From: Paraburkholderia sp. PREW-6R
Lineage (GTDB): Bacteria > Pseudomonadota > Gammaproteobacteria > Burkholderiales > Burkholderiaceae
Direction of reading: 5' to 3'
Assembly (NCBI RefSeq): GCF_039621805.1
Contig: NZ_CP155073.1
Coordinates: 930,001 to 994,000, forward strand
DNA length: 64,000 bases
Shown: positions 1 to 8,590 of the stretch, piece after piece
Position numbering within the stretch: the first letter of the stretch is position 1
Layout: the number at the start of each line of letters is the position of its first letter
The notes under the pieces: model-generated
Databases searched by the model: none
Told to the model about the DNA's origin: nothing
What the model saw: the letters and a program-made list of their open reading frames with translations, nothing else
Translations under genes and position numbers: made by a program

Positions 1-489
1 AGCGCACCGAACGCGAGACTAAGTGTTGGCCTCGTCTGGTGCGGCAGCCCGACGCATCGGCGGGATGCGAAACGGTCTATTCCGCTTGCCGCGCTCGAGC
101 CTTTGTTCCGATTGCCCGATGTCGCATTTCATCCGCTCACGCCCGGGCGCGGCGCCGACGTCGCGGCGCTGGTCGCGCGAGGCCATCGCATCTGCGATCT
201 GACCGCGCAGTACGACGCGGGTTTTGCCGACGTCGCCGCCCATCTCGCCGCGCTGGACGCGCTCGTGACGATCGACAGCGCGCCGCTGCATCTCGGCGGC
301 GCGCTGGGCCGCCCGGTGTTCGCGCTGCTCGATCACGTGTCGCACTGGTCGTGGGGCAACGCGGAAGCACAACCCTGGTACGACTCCGTGCGTCTGTTCC
401 GGCAGCCGGAGCCAGGCACATGGACGCCAGTGGTGCAACGCGTGGTGACGAAACTCAAGGAGCTGGAAGCAACCGGCGGCACGGCATAA
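1..489 (+). CDS. glycosyltransferase-type protein, C-terminal part (cut by window start)
   Basis: The frame is open from base 1 and ends at a TAA at 487-489, so only the C-terminal ~162 residues are present. The visible part reads like the C-terminal nucleotide-sugar-binding half of family 9/41-type glycosyltransferases often found behind TPR repeats: a VGLVWCGSPTHRRD strand near the window start (the 'W-G-NP-H-D-RS' motif of this group), then a conserved TIDSAPLHLGGALGRPVF segment typical of the donor-sugar site, then LLDHVSHWSW. Any TPR region would lie upstream of the window. The acceptor is unknown. The family assignment is by motif recall only; the gene is certainly real. Confidence 0.75.
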   Translation, partial: SAPNARLSVGLVWCGSPTHRRDAKRSIPLAALEPLFRLPDVAFHPLTPGRGADVAALVARGHRICDLTAQYDAGFADVAAHLAALDALVTIDSAPLHLGGALGRPVFALLDHVSHWSWGNAEAQPWYDSVRLFRQPEPGTWTPVVQRVVTKLKELEATGGTA

Positions 490-523
490 GCGGGCCGGAC
501 GATTCCACGCGCCGCGTTAACGC

Positions 524-1030
524 CTACTTCACGCCCATCAGCGTATCCATCGTCTCCCCTCGCACGACGATCTCGGTACGCCGGTTCAGCGCGCGGCCTT
601 CGGGGGTCTCGTTGCTCGCGACGGGATCGTTGAATGCGTTGCCCTTGGTCCGAATCCGCTCCAGTGCCACGCCGCGCGCCACCAACGCGTACCCGACCGC
701 GACGGCGCGTGCTTCGGACAACTGCTGGTTGTAGTCGAGCGTGCCGACGTTGTCGGTATAGCCCTCGACCAGAATCGGCTTTTTGCTGCGCTTGAGCAGC
801 ACGGCCGAGCGATCGAGCACCGGGTTGGCGTCGGCGCGCACGTCGGACCGGGCGAAGTCGAACAGCGCGCTTTCGGGCAGCTTGACCGACACGCCGTCTG
901 CGCGTGGCGTCACTTCAATGCCGACCGCCTTGTTCAATGACATTTCCGTCTCGCGATTCAATGGCGCCGTGCAACCGGCCATGAGCACTGCGGACAGTGC
1001 GCACACGCCGGCATGCAAAAATGTCTTCAT
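524..1030 (-). CDS. OmpA-family lipoprotein
   Basis: 168 residues. The N-terminus is a lipoprotein signal peptide ending in LMAGC (lipid-acceptor Cys at residue 20). The C-terminal ~110 residues are an OmpA-like peptidoglycan-binding domain, with the FDFARSDV entry strand, the VEGYTDNVG motif, NQQLSEARA and the GRALNRRTEI ending that carry the diaminopimelate-contacting residues. It should be anchored in the outer membrane by lipid and bind peptidoglycan non-covalently. The start at 1030 is chosen over the upstream in-frame ATG because it begins the signal peptide and has an AGGAG about 8 bases upstream. The gene is convergent with the preceding glycosyltransferase and divergent from ubiC. 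It lacks the large beta-barrel of OmpA itself. Confidence 0.9.
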   Translation of the reverse strand: MKTFLHAGVCALSAVLMAGCTAPLNRETEMSLNKAVGIEVTPRADGVSVKLPESALFDFARSDVRADANPVLDRSAVLLKRSKKPILVEGYTDNVGTLDYNQQLSEARAVAVGYALVARGVALERIRTKGNAFNDPVASNETPEGRALNRRTEIVVRGETMDTLMGVK

Positions 1031-1272
1031 GTTTTTTTCTCCTGTTTTGACTGATTCGTTGATGGCGGTCTTCTTGACCGAGCTGAGCGGCCGCATGTGT
1101 AAAGCAACCTGAAGCAACGCGTATTAACGTGAAGCGAAGTGAGGCACGAAGGTTTTTAACGTGTGCCGACGGAACGGGTGAATCGGAACTGTCCGAAACC
1201 CGTGCCGCGCGTCTCGCGTTGCGACACGCGCGTGCCCGTCGCCGGAATCGCCGCGCAGCGTGCGCGGCGCGG

Positions 1273-1300
1273 CGGACATCGGCATTCGCGCCGCTATAAT
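1273..1300 (+). promoter_or_regulatory. sigma70-type promoter of ubiC
   Basis: A perfect -10 box TATAAT lies at 1295-1300, preceded by a 4/6 match to the -35 box (CGGACA, 1273-1278) with a 16-base spacer. The predicted transcription start (about 1307) falls only a base or two before the ubiC ATG at 1309, and no Shine-Dalgarno is visible, so the mRNA may be leaderless. Confidence 0.55.
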
Positions 1301-1308
1301 CCGACACC

Positions 1309-2019
1309 ATGTCCATTCGTTTCGATGCCGCCGACGCGCACTGGCGCGTCGCGCCTTCACCCGGCCTGAGCGCCGCGCAAAAAGACTGGCTGACCCGAGG
1401 TGGTTCGCTGACTGCGCATTTGCGCACGCTCGGCGTGGTCGCGGTGCGTGTCACGCATGAAGGCGTCGCGCTGCCCTGGTCCGATGAGCACGCCGCGCTC
1501 GGCCTCGCGCCGCGTGCGCCGGTGTGGTTGCGGGAAGTGGTGCTGTCCGTGGACGGCGTGCCGTTTATCGCCGCACACAGTGTCGCGCCGCTCGCCGCGA
1601 GCGTCGGCGTCTGGCAGGCCACTCGCCGGTTGCGTACGCGGCCGCTAGCCGAACTGCTGTATAGCGATCGCAGCGTGAGGCGCTCGTCGCTGGTGAGCCG
1701 GAAGCTCACCGCGCGGCATCCGTTGTATCGTCTGGCCGCGCGTGCCATCGGCACACAAGCGGTACAAGCGGTACACGCACAGCCAATGCCCCGCGTGCCG
1801 CACTCGCTGCTCGCGCGCCGTTCGGTGTTCGAGCGTGACGGCGAGCCGTTGATGGTCACCGAATGCATGTTGCCGGCGCTGTGGGCGCATCTCGCGTTAT
1901 CGAATACGCAAGCCACGCCAGCCGCGCATGCCCGCTCGCGCGAGCAGGGGCGTGCGCTGGAACGTACTGTCTCGCGCGCGCACCCATCAGCGCGTACTTC
2001 CGACGAGCGGAGCCACTGA
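1309..2019 (+). CDS. ubiC: chorismate--pyruvate lyase (first step of ubiquinone synthesis)
   Basis: 236 residues. UbiC removes pyruvate from chorismate in the cytoplasm to give 4-hydroxybenzoate, the ring precursor of ubiquinone. The sequence carries the family core: an N-terminal [12 protein letters not shown] segment, the [10 protein letters not shown] strand with the conserved Arg, and near the C-terminus a [10 protein letters not shown] motif containing the conserved Glu. It is longer than the ~165-residue E. coli enzyme because of a basic insertion around residues 120-165 and a ~45-residue tail. Its stop overlaps the start of the next gene by one base, so it heads a three-gene overlapping operon with a DNA glycosylase and a spermidine-synthase-like gene. 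Confidence 0.92.
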   Translation: MSIRFDAADAHWRVAPSPGLSAAQKDWLTRGGSLTAHLRTLGVVAVRVTHEGVALPWSDEHAALGLAPRAPVWLREVVLSVDGVPFIAAHSVAPLAASVGVWQATRRLRTRPLAELLYSDRSVRRSSLVSRKLTARHPLYRLAARAIGTQAVQAVHAQPMPRVPHSLLARRSVFERDGEPLMVTECMLPALWAHLALSNTQATPAAHARSREQGRALERTVSRAHPSARTSDERSH

Positions 2020-2495
2020 TGCTGCGAGGCTTTCCCCCGGTCGTCGCGGCCAATACGCACACGCTGATTCTGGGCAGTTTTCCCGGTGAAGCGTCGCTCG
2101 CCGCGATGCAGTATTACGCGCATCCACGCAACCAGTTCTGGCGGCTGCTCGGCGCGGTGCTCGGCGAAACATCACTGCACGAGCTGCCGTACGACGCGCG
2201 GCTCGAACGCGTGCTTGCGCACGGCATCGGGATCTGGGACGTGCTCGACGCATGTCACCGGGTAGGCAGTCTCGACTCCGCGATCCGCAATGCCCAGCCC
2301 AATGACTTCGCTTCGCTGCGTGAGCACGCGCCCTTGCTCAGGAAAGTGTGCTTCAACGGCAAGACGGCGGGCCGCTTCGCGCCGGTGATCGGCGAGGCGG
2401 GCTACGTGACCCTCGTGTTGCCTTCGTCGAGTCCCGCGAATGCTATGCTCTCGTTCGACCAAAAATTGCGCCTGTGGCGCGACATCCTCACATGA
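2019..2495 (+). CDS. hypoxanthine/uracil-type DNA glycosylase (UDG superfamily)
   Basis: 158 residues. The sequence matches the Mug-like/hypoxanthine-DNA glycosylase branch of the uracil-DNA glycosylase superfamily: motif 1 is LGSFPGEASL followed by YYAHPRNQFW, a GIWDVLDAC segment follows, and motif 2 near the C-terminus is LPSSSPAN. These enzymes flip out and excise deaminated bases (deoxyinosine, sometimes uracil). The ATG at 2019 overlaps the ubiC stop, and its own stop overlaps the next ATG by four bases (ATGA), so translation is probably coupled to both neighbours. Which damaged base it prefers cannot be read from sequence. Confidence 0.88.
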   Translation: MLRGFPPVVAANTHTLILGSFPGEASLAAMQYYAHPRNQFWRLLGAVLGETSLHELPYDARLERVLAHGIGIWDVLDACHRVGSLDSAIRNAQPNDFASLREHAPLLRKVCFNGKTAGRFAPVIGEAGYVTLVLPSSSPANAMLSFDQKLRLWRDILT

Positions 2496-3406
2496 CCACC
2501 CTGATCAAACGCGCTTCCGCTGAAGCGCGTGCTTTCCGCAAGCGCGACGCTGATGGCGTCGGCGGCAAACAAAAAGCAATGCGCAACAAAAAGCGTTCGT
2601 TGCACGACGACGACCTGCACGACGCGCCGCAAATCGAAGCGCCGCGCAAACCGCGTTTCGCACCGGTTACGTTTTCCGAAGAAGGCGGTGTGCGCTTCCT
2701 GCACTTCGGCACGGAATGGGTGCAGGGCGCAATGCGTCTGCGCAAGCCGGATCACATCGAACTCGAATACGCGCAGCAGATGATGGCCTGGCTGCTCTTC
2801 ATCGAAACGCCGAAGCGCATCGTCCAGCTCGGTCTCGGCGCGGCGGCGCTGACCAAGTTTGCGTACCGCTTCCTGAAGCGCGCGAAGGTCGAGGCGGTGG
2901 AGGTGAACCCGGCCGTCGTGGTGGCCGCGCGCACGATGTTCGAACTGCCGCACGACGACGCGCGCCTGACCGTCCACGAAACCGATGCATGGGACTTCGT
3001 CAACGACCGTGCGAATCACGGCACGATCGGCGCGTTGCAGATCGACGTGTACGACGCGACCGCGCGCGGCCCGGTGCTCGATAGCGTGAGTTTCTATCGC
3101 GCAGTGCGTGCGTGTCTGACCGATGCGGGCGTGGTCACAGTGAATCTCTTCGGCGATCATCCGAGCTTCGTGCGCAATATGAAGCGCCTGAACGAAGCGT
3201 TCGACGGCCGCGTGGTCGCGCTGCCGGAAGTGCACGACGGCAACCGCATCGCGATTGCGTTCTCCGGTCCGGTGCTCAATGTGCCGTTCGCGTCGCTGCA
3301 GGCGCGCGCGAAGCTGATCGAAGCGGAGCTCGGCTTGCCGGCGCGCAAATGGATCAAGGGCTTGCGGGAGTCGACCGGACAGACCGGCGCTTCATTCTCG
3401 ATCTGA
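2492..3406 (+). CDS. spermidine synthase-like methyltransferase-fold protein
   Basis: 304 residues. After a ~50-residue Lys/Arg-rich N-terminal stretch there is a Rossmann-type aminopropyl/methyltransferase domain: an LGLGAAALTKFAYRF nucleotide-binding loop, VEAVEVNPAVV with the acidic residue that contacts the cofactor, and QIDVYDATARGP in place of the canonical spermidine synthase D-x-Y-D region. This is the SpeE-like group commonly annotated 'spermidine synthase' in Burkholderiaceae. Whether it transfers aminopropyl groups is unproven. The basic N-terminal extension is unusual for SpeE. It is last in the ubiC operon, overlapping the glycosylase gene by four bases. Confidence 0.8.
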   Translation: MTTLIKRASAEARAFRKRDADGVGGKQKAMRNKKRSLHDDDLHDAPQIEAPRKPRFAPVTFSEEGGVRFLHFGTEWVQGAMRLRKPDHIELEYAQQMMAWLLFIETPKRIVQLGLGAAALTKFAYRFLKRAKVEAVEVNPAVVVAARTMFELPHDDARLTVHETDAWDFVNDRANHGTIGALQIDVYDATARGPVLDSVSFYRAVRACLTDAGVVTVNLFGDHPSFVRNMKRLNEAFDGRVVALPEVHDGNRIAIAFSGPVLNVPFASLQARAKLIEAELGLPARKWIKGLRESTGQTGASFSI

Positions 3407-3486
3407 TCGTTCGGGCAGCCGGGCGGGCGCGGGCGGTCCAAATTTGAACAAACCGGCGGCGCACCAGGCCCGCGCGTTGCGCCAAC

Positions 3487-3514
3487 ACCGCCGACCGCCG
3501 ACCGCCGACCGCCG
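3487..3514. repeat. four tandem copies of a 7-base unit
   Basis: The unit ACCGCCG occurs four times in direct succession with no mismatch. It lies in the intergenic region after the spermidine-synthase-like gene. The length is not a multiple of three, so copy-number change would be tolerated only outside coding sequence. Confidence 0.85.
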
Positions 3515-3728
3515 CCCTTCGGCCGTTGCGTCCGCGCGACGCGGGTCCTCTGCGTCCGCCTCGCATTGCAGTCCATGTCCGCGTCCCGTCGAGACGGACT
3601 GCAACGCGCAAACCCGTAAGCCATCCGTTACGCCGCCTGTCCGCGGCTCCTCCGATACCGCGCCGCGCGTCCTCGCGCACCAGAATGGACGGGCCGCGAA
3701 GTGCCGTCGCGCCTCGGGTCGTCCCTGC

Positions 3729-3756
3729 TTGACCGCACGTTTGCGGCTCCTATACT
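3729..3756 (+). promoter_or_regulatory. sigma70-type promoter of the DUF3311-symporter operon
   Basis: A -35 box TTGACC (5/6) at 3729-3734 and a -10 box TATACT (5/6) at 3751-3756 are separated by 16 bases. The predicted start near 3763 gives a leader of about 120 bases before the ATG at 3884. This is the best-formed promoter in the window. Confidence 0.65.
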
Positions 3757-3883
3757 CTTTCGAAGCTTTCGGGGCGCCCGCAGGCAGCTGCGGGGCGGCC
3801 GTCCGTGGGGCAACCCCCCGCAGCGGAGTTCACCACCCGTCAACACGCGGGCCAACAATCAAGAATAGGGAAGAGGAGACGTC

Positions 3884-4123
3884 ATGGCTCACGACGCCGA
3901 CGCGAACAAAGCCAGCAAGCACTGGCTGTGGTTGCTGCTGTTGCCCTGGATCGCAATGATCTGGGTGCCGTCCTACAACAAGGTCGAACCGCAGCTGTTC
4001 GATTTTCCGTTCTTCTACTGGTATCAGCTGCTGTGGGTGCTGATCAGCGCGGTTATCACGGCGCTCGTGTACTTCAAGACCAAGGCGCGCTCCACGGGCC
4101 GTCCGCAAGGGGGCGCACGATAA
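3884..4123 (+). CDS. DUF3311 small membrane protein (symporter partner)
   Basis: 79 residues with two hydrophobic helices (about residues 14-28 and 45-65) joined by a YNKVEPQLFDFPFFYWYQ loop. This is the DUF3311 pattern. Proteins of this family are almost always encoded directly before an MctP-type sodium:solute symporter, as here, where the stop overlaps the symporter ATG by one base (TAATG). It probably acts as a small accessory subunit in the inner membrane, but no biochemical role is established. A GAGGAG ribosome-binding site precedes the ATG. Confidence 0.88.
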   Translation: MAHDADANKASKHWLWLLLLPWIAMIWVPSYNKVEPQLFDFPFFYWYQLLWVLISAVITALVYFKTKARSTGRPQGGAR

Positions 4124-5673
4124 TGAACGCCACCGCAACTTTCGTTTTCGTACTGTTTTTCATCGGCGTCACGATTCTCGGCTTCATCGCGGCGCACTGG
4201 CGGCGCGGCGATCTTGCCCATCTGGAAGAGTGGGGTCTCGGCGGCCGGCGCTTCGGCACCATCGTCACCTGGTTCCTGCTAGGCGGCGACCTGTACACCG
4301 CGTACACCTTCATCGCGGTGCCGGCGCTGGTATTCGGTGCGGGCGCAACGGGTTTCTTCGCGCTGCCTTACACGATCCTGATCTATCCGTTCGCATTCGT
4401 GGTGTTCCCGAAACTGTGGAGCATCGCGAAACGTCAGGGGTACGTGACATCCGCCGACTTCGTGTCCGCGCGCTACGGCAGCCGGATGCTCGCGCTGGCC
4501 ATCGCGGTGACCGGTATCGTCGCGACCATGCCGTATATCGCGTTGCAGCTGGTGGGGATCGAAGTGGTGATCGGCGCACTGGGTTTCGACACCAAGGGCT
4601 TCGTCGGCGATCTGCCGCTGATCATCGCGTTCGCCATTCTCGCGGCCTACACGTACACGTCGGGCCTGCGCGCGCCGGCCATGATCGCGGTGGTCAAGGA
4701 CATCCTGATCTACATCACGATCTTTGCGGCGATCATCGTGATTCCGCCGCAACTGGGCGGCTTCGGCCATATTTTCGGCGTGGTGCCGCCGGCCAAGCTG
4801 CTGCTCAAGGCGCCGGACGTATCGAGCCTGAACGGCTATAGTGCGTACGCGACGCTCGCGGTAGGGTCGGCGCTCGCGTTGTTCCTTTATCCGCATTCGA
4901 TCACGGCGGTGCTGTCATCGAAATCCGGCAATACGATCCGCCGCAACATGGCCATGCTGCCGGCCTATTCGCTCGTGCTCGGCCTGCTCGCGCTGCTCGG
5001 CTTCATGGCGCTGGCTTCGGGCGTGAAAGATATGCCGGAGTTCGCGCCGTACTTCAAGGCCTTCGGCCCGAACTTCGCGGTGCCGGCGCTGTTCCTGCAC
5101 TTCTTCCCGTCGTGGTTCGTCGGCGTGGCGTTCGCGGCAATCGGCATCGGCGCGCTGGTGCCGGCGGCGATCATGTCGATTGCGGCGGCGAACCTGTACA
5201 CGCGCAACATCCACAAGGAATTCATCAACCGCAATATGTCGCACGACCAGGAGACCAACGTCGCCAAGCTGGTTTCGCTGATCGTGAAGGTTGGCGCGGT
5301 GGCGTTCATCCTGGGCTTGCCGCTCACGTATGCGATCCAGTTGCAGTTGCTGGGGGGCATCTGGATCATCCAGACGTTGCCGGCTATCGTGCTGGGTCTG
5401 TACACGCGCGTGCTGGACTATCGTGGTTTGCTGATCGGCTGGGCCGTAGGGATTGCAACGGGCACATGGATGGCGATTTCGCTGAAACTGGCCGGCTCGA
5501 TCTTCGTGATCCATCTGTTCGGCATGGCGATTCCGGGTTACGCAGCGGTGTGGTCGCTGATCGTGAATCTGGTGGTGTCGGTGGTGGTGAGCCTGCTGGT
5601 GCGCATGACCGGCATGCAGCGCGCGGTAGACCGCACGAGCCCGGAAGACTATCTGGACGTGGTCGAAAGCTGA
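4123..5673 (+). CDS. mctP: sodium:solute symporter, MctP-like monocarboxylate permease
   Basis: 516 residues, about 13 membrane helices along the whole length. It belongs to the SSS family: the N-terminal LEEWGLGGRRFGTIVTWFLLGGD region, the SADFVSARYGSR motif after helix 3, and the VPAAIMSIAAANLYTRNI segment are family hallmarks. The closest recalled relative is rhizobial MctP, which takes up lactate, pyruvate and alanine. The substrate here is inferred, not shown. It is cotranscribed with the DUF3311 gene, which it overlaps by one base, and is followed by an intrinsic terminator at about 5712-5746. Confidence 0.88.
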   Translation: MNATATFVFVLFFIGVTILGFIAAHWRRGDLAHLEEWGLGGRRFGTIVTWFLLGGDLYTAYTFIAVPALVFGAGATGFFALPYTILIYPFAFVVFPKLWSIAKRQGYVTSADFVSARYGSRMLALAIAVTGIVATMPYIALQLVGIEVVIGALGFDTKGFVGDLPLIIAFAILAAYTYTSGLRAPAMIAVVKDILIYITIFAAIIVIPPQLGGFGHIFGVVPPAKLLLKAPDVSSLNGYSAYATLAVGSALALFLYPHSITAVLSSKSGNTIRRNMAMLPAYSLVLGLLALLGFMALASGVKDMPEFAPYFKAFGPNFAVPALFLHFFPSWFVGVAFAAIGIGALVPAAIMSIAAANLYTRNIHKEFINRNMSHDQETNVAKLVSLIVKVGAVAFILGLPLTYAIQLQLLGGIWIIQTLPAIVLGLYTRVLDYRGLLIGWAVGIATGTWMAISLKLAGSIFVIHLFGMAIPGYAAVWSLIVNLVVSVVVSLLVRMTGMQRAVDRTSPEDYLDVVES

Positions 5674-5711
5674 GCGTCGCCGAGAGCGATCCGGTCTGAA
5701 TCGTCATGCAG

Positions 5712-5746
5712 CGCCCGCGAATGGAAGTTCGCGGGCGTTTGTGTTT
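5712..5746 (+). terminator. intrinsic terminator after the symporter gene
   Basis: A perfect 10-base-pair stem (CGCCCGCGAA at 5712-5721 with TTCGCGGGCG at 5728-5737) and a 6-base loop are followed by TTTGTGTTT. It sits 38 bases after the symporter stop, so the operon should end here. Confidence 0.85.
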
Positions 5747-5806
5747 CTGGGGCAGTCCAGGGCAGGATAGCGGAACCGCCTCTCGAAACGTTCCGCGCGC
5801 GCCGCC

Positions 5807-6931
5807 ATGGCTTCTACTGAATCCCGCACCGTGATCGGCCGTCGGCCGGTCATTAGCCGCATGATCCGGGCGGTCACCTCGCCGTACTATCGCTACCGCC
5901 ACGCGAAACTGCTGCACAGTTTGCGCGTGAGCCTCGCAATGCTGGTGTCGATTCTCGCGACCACCGGCATCGACATTCCGCACGGTATCTGGTCGTCGGT
6001 GACTTTACTGGTGGTGATCGGCGGCCTGCAGCATCACGGCAATATTCGCAAGAAAGCGGCCGAGCGGGCCGCGGGCACGCTGCTTGGCGCGTCGATCGGT
6101 CTGGCGCTGATCGTGCTGCAGAATCTGACGGGTTCGCTGCCGCTCACCTATGTGCTGATGTCGATTGTCGCGGGCATCTGCGCGTGGTTCGCGATCGGGT
6201 CGTCGGGCTATATCGGGCTGCTGACGGCCATCACCATGTGCATCGTGGCCGGCCACGGCGATAATCTGATCGACGTCGGACTATGGCGTACGCTGAATGT
6301 GCTGATCGGCATTGTGATCGCGCTGGCGTTCTCCTTCGCGTTGCCGCTGCACGCCACCTACTCGTGGCGATATGGACTGGCGGCCAATCTGCGGGAATGT
6401 GCACGCATCTACACGCGGCTGATTCAGGGCGAGACGATCAGCGAGGAAGAGCAGGTCAAGCACTTCCTCGACATCAACCGGCGGCTCGTGCAATTGCGTT
6501 CGCTGATGCCTTCGGTCGCGAAGGAAATTGGCGTGCCGCAATCACGTCTCGAGGAAATCCAGCGGCTGCACCGCTCGATACTGAGTTCGCTGGAATTGCT
6601 TGCCACCGGCCCGCTGATGCGCGCGGACGCGACCGCGCGAGCCTCCTATGCGCTCAAGTGCGGCGTCGAGGTGCGCGCGGTGCGCACTATTTTGCTGGCG
6701 ATGGCGCGCGGTTTGCGTTTTGGCCGGGCAACGCATTTCGGCATTCCGGCGGTGTCGCCGCTGGCAGAAGTGAAACAGAGCGCGGCGTACGACTTGCCGC
6801 CTGATTTGCAGGGCCCGTACTGGCTGGGTCAGCGGCTTGCCGAACAGGTGGAGCGGCTGCGCGAATTACTGCTCGAAACCGAGCCGAAATGGAATATCGA
6901 GCGTCATTCGCGCATGTTGATGAGGGCGTAG
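5807..6931 (+). CDS. FUSC-family inner-membrane protein (aromatic acid exporter type)
   Basis: 374 residues. The N-terminal half has about five or six membrane helices (residues ~40-190), and the C-terminal half is soluble and mainly helical. The segment IPHGIWSSVTLLVVIGGLQHHGNIRKKAAERAAGT matches the FUSC signature (the W-x-x-(V/I)T-V motif, then R-x-x-GT), as in YccS/AaeB and fusaric acid resistance proteins. It probably takes part in export of an aromatic acid or similar compound. No membrane-fusion or outer-membrane partner is encoded next to it, so the export route is unclear. The ATG at 5807 has only a weak ribosome-binding site. Confidence 0.8.
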   Translation: MASTESRTVIGRRPVISRMIRAVTSPYYRYRHAKLLHSLRVSLAMLVSILATTGIDIPHGIWSSVTLLVVIGGLQHHGNIRKKAAERAAGTLLGASIGLALIVLQNLTGSLPLTYVLMSIVAGICAWFAIGSSGYIGLLTAITMCIVAGHGDNLIDVGLWRTLNVLIGIVIALAFSFALPLHATYSWRYGLAANLRECARIYTRLIQGETISEEEQVKHFLDINRRLVQLRSLMPSVAKEIGVPQSRLEEIQRLHRSILSSLELLATGPLMRADATARASYALKCGVEVRAVRTILLAMARGLRFGRATHFGIPAVSPLAEVKQSAAYDLPPDLQGPYWLGQRLAEQVERLRELLLETEPKWNIERHSRMLMRA

Positions 6932-7090
6932 CGTTCAGTTTGTCCGCGCCGCAACGCTCTACGCGACGGCATCGCGCGGTGCGTCTTCAGTGGATGGTAG
7001 TTGCCGGTCGGGAAGCGCTTGCGACTTGTTCTCGTCGTGAGGATAGACGGCTAGGCCTGCGCAGAAGCGGAAAGCGCGGTGTAAACGGCA

Positions 7091-7123
7091 CGCGGCCCCG
7101 AACCGGACAGGCTCAGGGCCGCG
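7091..7123. other. GC hairpin between converging genes
   Basis: CGCGGCCC and GGGCCGCG form an 8-base-pair stem about 100 bases past the tal stop, in the convergent gap between the FUSC gene and tal. No T-run follows on either strand, so a terminator role is only possible. Confidence 0.3.
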
Positions 7124-7227
7124 CATGCAGCGAACGTTCCGGCCGCCCCGCGTTATCGCACAGCGCGCAGGCCGGGCGAAACACCCCGCGCGGATGAACG
7201 TGCAGGCTGGCGTGCGGGCTGGCGTAG

Positions 7228-8181
7228 TTAACGCAGCGCGTCGATCAGTTTTTCGAGCTTGACGGCGTCCGCAGCAAACGCGCGGATACCTTCAGCCAGC
7301 TTTTCGGTTGCCATTGCTTCATCGTTGACGAGGAAGCGGAACGACGATTCGTCCACTGGCACGCGCTCGATGTCCGCGTCTTTCGCCATGTCCGGCGACA
7401 GCTTGCGCTCGACTTTCTCGGTGCTGTCCTGCAACTTCTGCAGCAGATCCGGGCTGATGGTCAGCAGGTCGCAGCCGGCCAGTTCCAGAATCTGCCCCGG
7501 CGTGCGGAAGCTCGCGCCCATCACCTCGGTCTTGTAGCCAAACTTCTTGTAGTACGCATAGATTCGTTGCACCGACTTGACGCCCGGATCGTTGGCGCCG
7601 CCGTCTTTCGCTTCGTCCCACGCGCTGCCGGCGTTCTTCTTGTACCAGTCGTAGATCCGGCCGACGAACGGCGAAATCAGCTGCGCGCCGGCTTCGGCGC
7701 AGGCGGCGGCCTGCGCGAGCGAGAACAGCAGTGTCATGTTGCAGTGGATACCTTCTTTCTGAAGCACTTCCGCCGCGCGGATGCCTTCCCACGTGGATGC
7801 CAGCTTGATCAGCACGCGCTCGCGGCCGATCCCATGTTCCTTGTACAGATCGATCAATTCGCGACCTTTGGCGATCGACGCTTCGGTGTCGAACGAGAGG
7901 CGGGCGTCGACTTCGGTCGACACGCGGCCCGGAATGATCTTGAGGATTTCCGTGCCGAACGCGATCAGCAACTGGTCGATGATCTCGCCGACCGGCTTCG
8001 ACGCATGCGCCTTGACCGTTTTTTCGAGCAGCGGCTTGTAGTCGTCTTTCTGCACCGCTTTCAGAATCAGCGACGGATTGGTGGTCGCGTCCTGCGGCTT
8101 GTACTGCGCAAGCTGCTGGAAGTCGCCGGTATCGGCGACGACGGTGGTGTATTGCTTGAGTTGATCGAGTGCGGTTGTCAT
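7228..8181 (-). CDS. tal: transaldolase
   Basis: 317 residues, the usual length for TalB-type (class I) enzymes. Transaldolase moves a dihydroxyacetone unit between sugar phosphates in the non-oxidative pentose phosphate pathway. The sequence shows the [12 protein letters not shown] signature at residues ~31-42, the [13 protein letters not shown] strand, and the Schiff-base Lys126 in [13 protein letters not shown], matching Lys132 of E. coli Tal[19 protein letters not shown] and [13 protein letters not shown] follow. It is monocistronic here, convergent with the FUSC gene, with no other pentose phosphate gene alongside. Confidence 0.97.
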   Translation of the reverse strand: MTTALDQLKQYTTVVADTGDFQQLAQYKPQDATTNPSLILKAVQKDDYKPLLEKTVKAHASKPVGEIIDQLLIAFGTEILKIIPGRVSTEVDARLSFDTEASIAKGRELIDLYKEHGIGRERVLIKLASTWEGIRAAEVLQKEGIHCNMTLLFSLAQAAACAEAGAQLISPFVGRIYDWYKKNAGSAWDEAKDGGANDPGVKSVQRIYAYYKKFGYKTEVMGASFRTPGQILELAGCDLLTISPDLLQKLQDSTEKVERKLSPDMAKDADIERVPVDESSFRFLVNDEAMATEKLAEGIRAFAADAVKLEKLIDALR

Positions 8182-8590
8182 GTTCGAGCCTTCAAGGCGC
8201 GCGTGCGCCGTGGTTCAGGAGAAATGAGGTCGCCACCGTAAAACTGCCGGTGGCCGCGAGTCACGCTACAGCGTCTTCCACCCGGTTCCGGCGAATCGGC
8301 TGGAGAACGCTGCCGGATGCTTCTATTCTATGGCGGATCGCCTGAAGCAGTATGGACACTTGCCCATGGCGATCCGTTCAAACGGAATTCTGGCGGAAAA
8401 GCGGGCGACAAATCCGACGACAAAGCTGACGACAACCCGACGACTAAGCGGACGACTAAGCGGACGACTAAGCGGACGACTAAGCGGACGACAAATCCCG
8501 CGACGGGTCGGGCGGGAAATATGACGGCGAGTCTGGCGGTCAGAAGCCCGGCTGAAGGCCGCCGGAAACCTCTGCTTTCATTTCGCGCCG
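8182..8590. other. non-coding interval between tal and the BenE gene
   Basis: 409 bases upstream of tal and downstream of the BenE gene, with both genes on the minus strand. It contains the 12-base tandem repeat at 8406-8488. No convincing gene was found; the open frames across it owe their length to the repeat having a period of four codons. Confidence 0.6.
8406..8488. repeat. 12-base tandem repeat, four perfect and several diverged copies
   Basis: The unit CGACTAAGCGGA occurs four times without mismatch (8441-8452, 8453-8464, 8465-8476, 8477-8488). Before it are three diverged units beginning CGACAA (8406, 8418 and an 11-base copy at 8430), and one more diverged copy follows at 8489. The array begins about 100 bases past the stop of the BenE gene. 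Confidence 0.9.

Larger units (their letters stand above)
3407..3883. other. non-coding interval before the DUF3311 operon
   Basis: 477 bases without a credible gene. It holds a 7-base tandem repeat (3487-3514) and, near its right end, a strong sigma70-type promoter for the downstream operon. The rest is GC-rich sequence in which I see nothing further. Confidence 0.6.
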
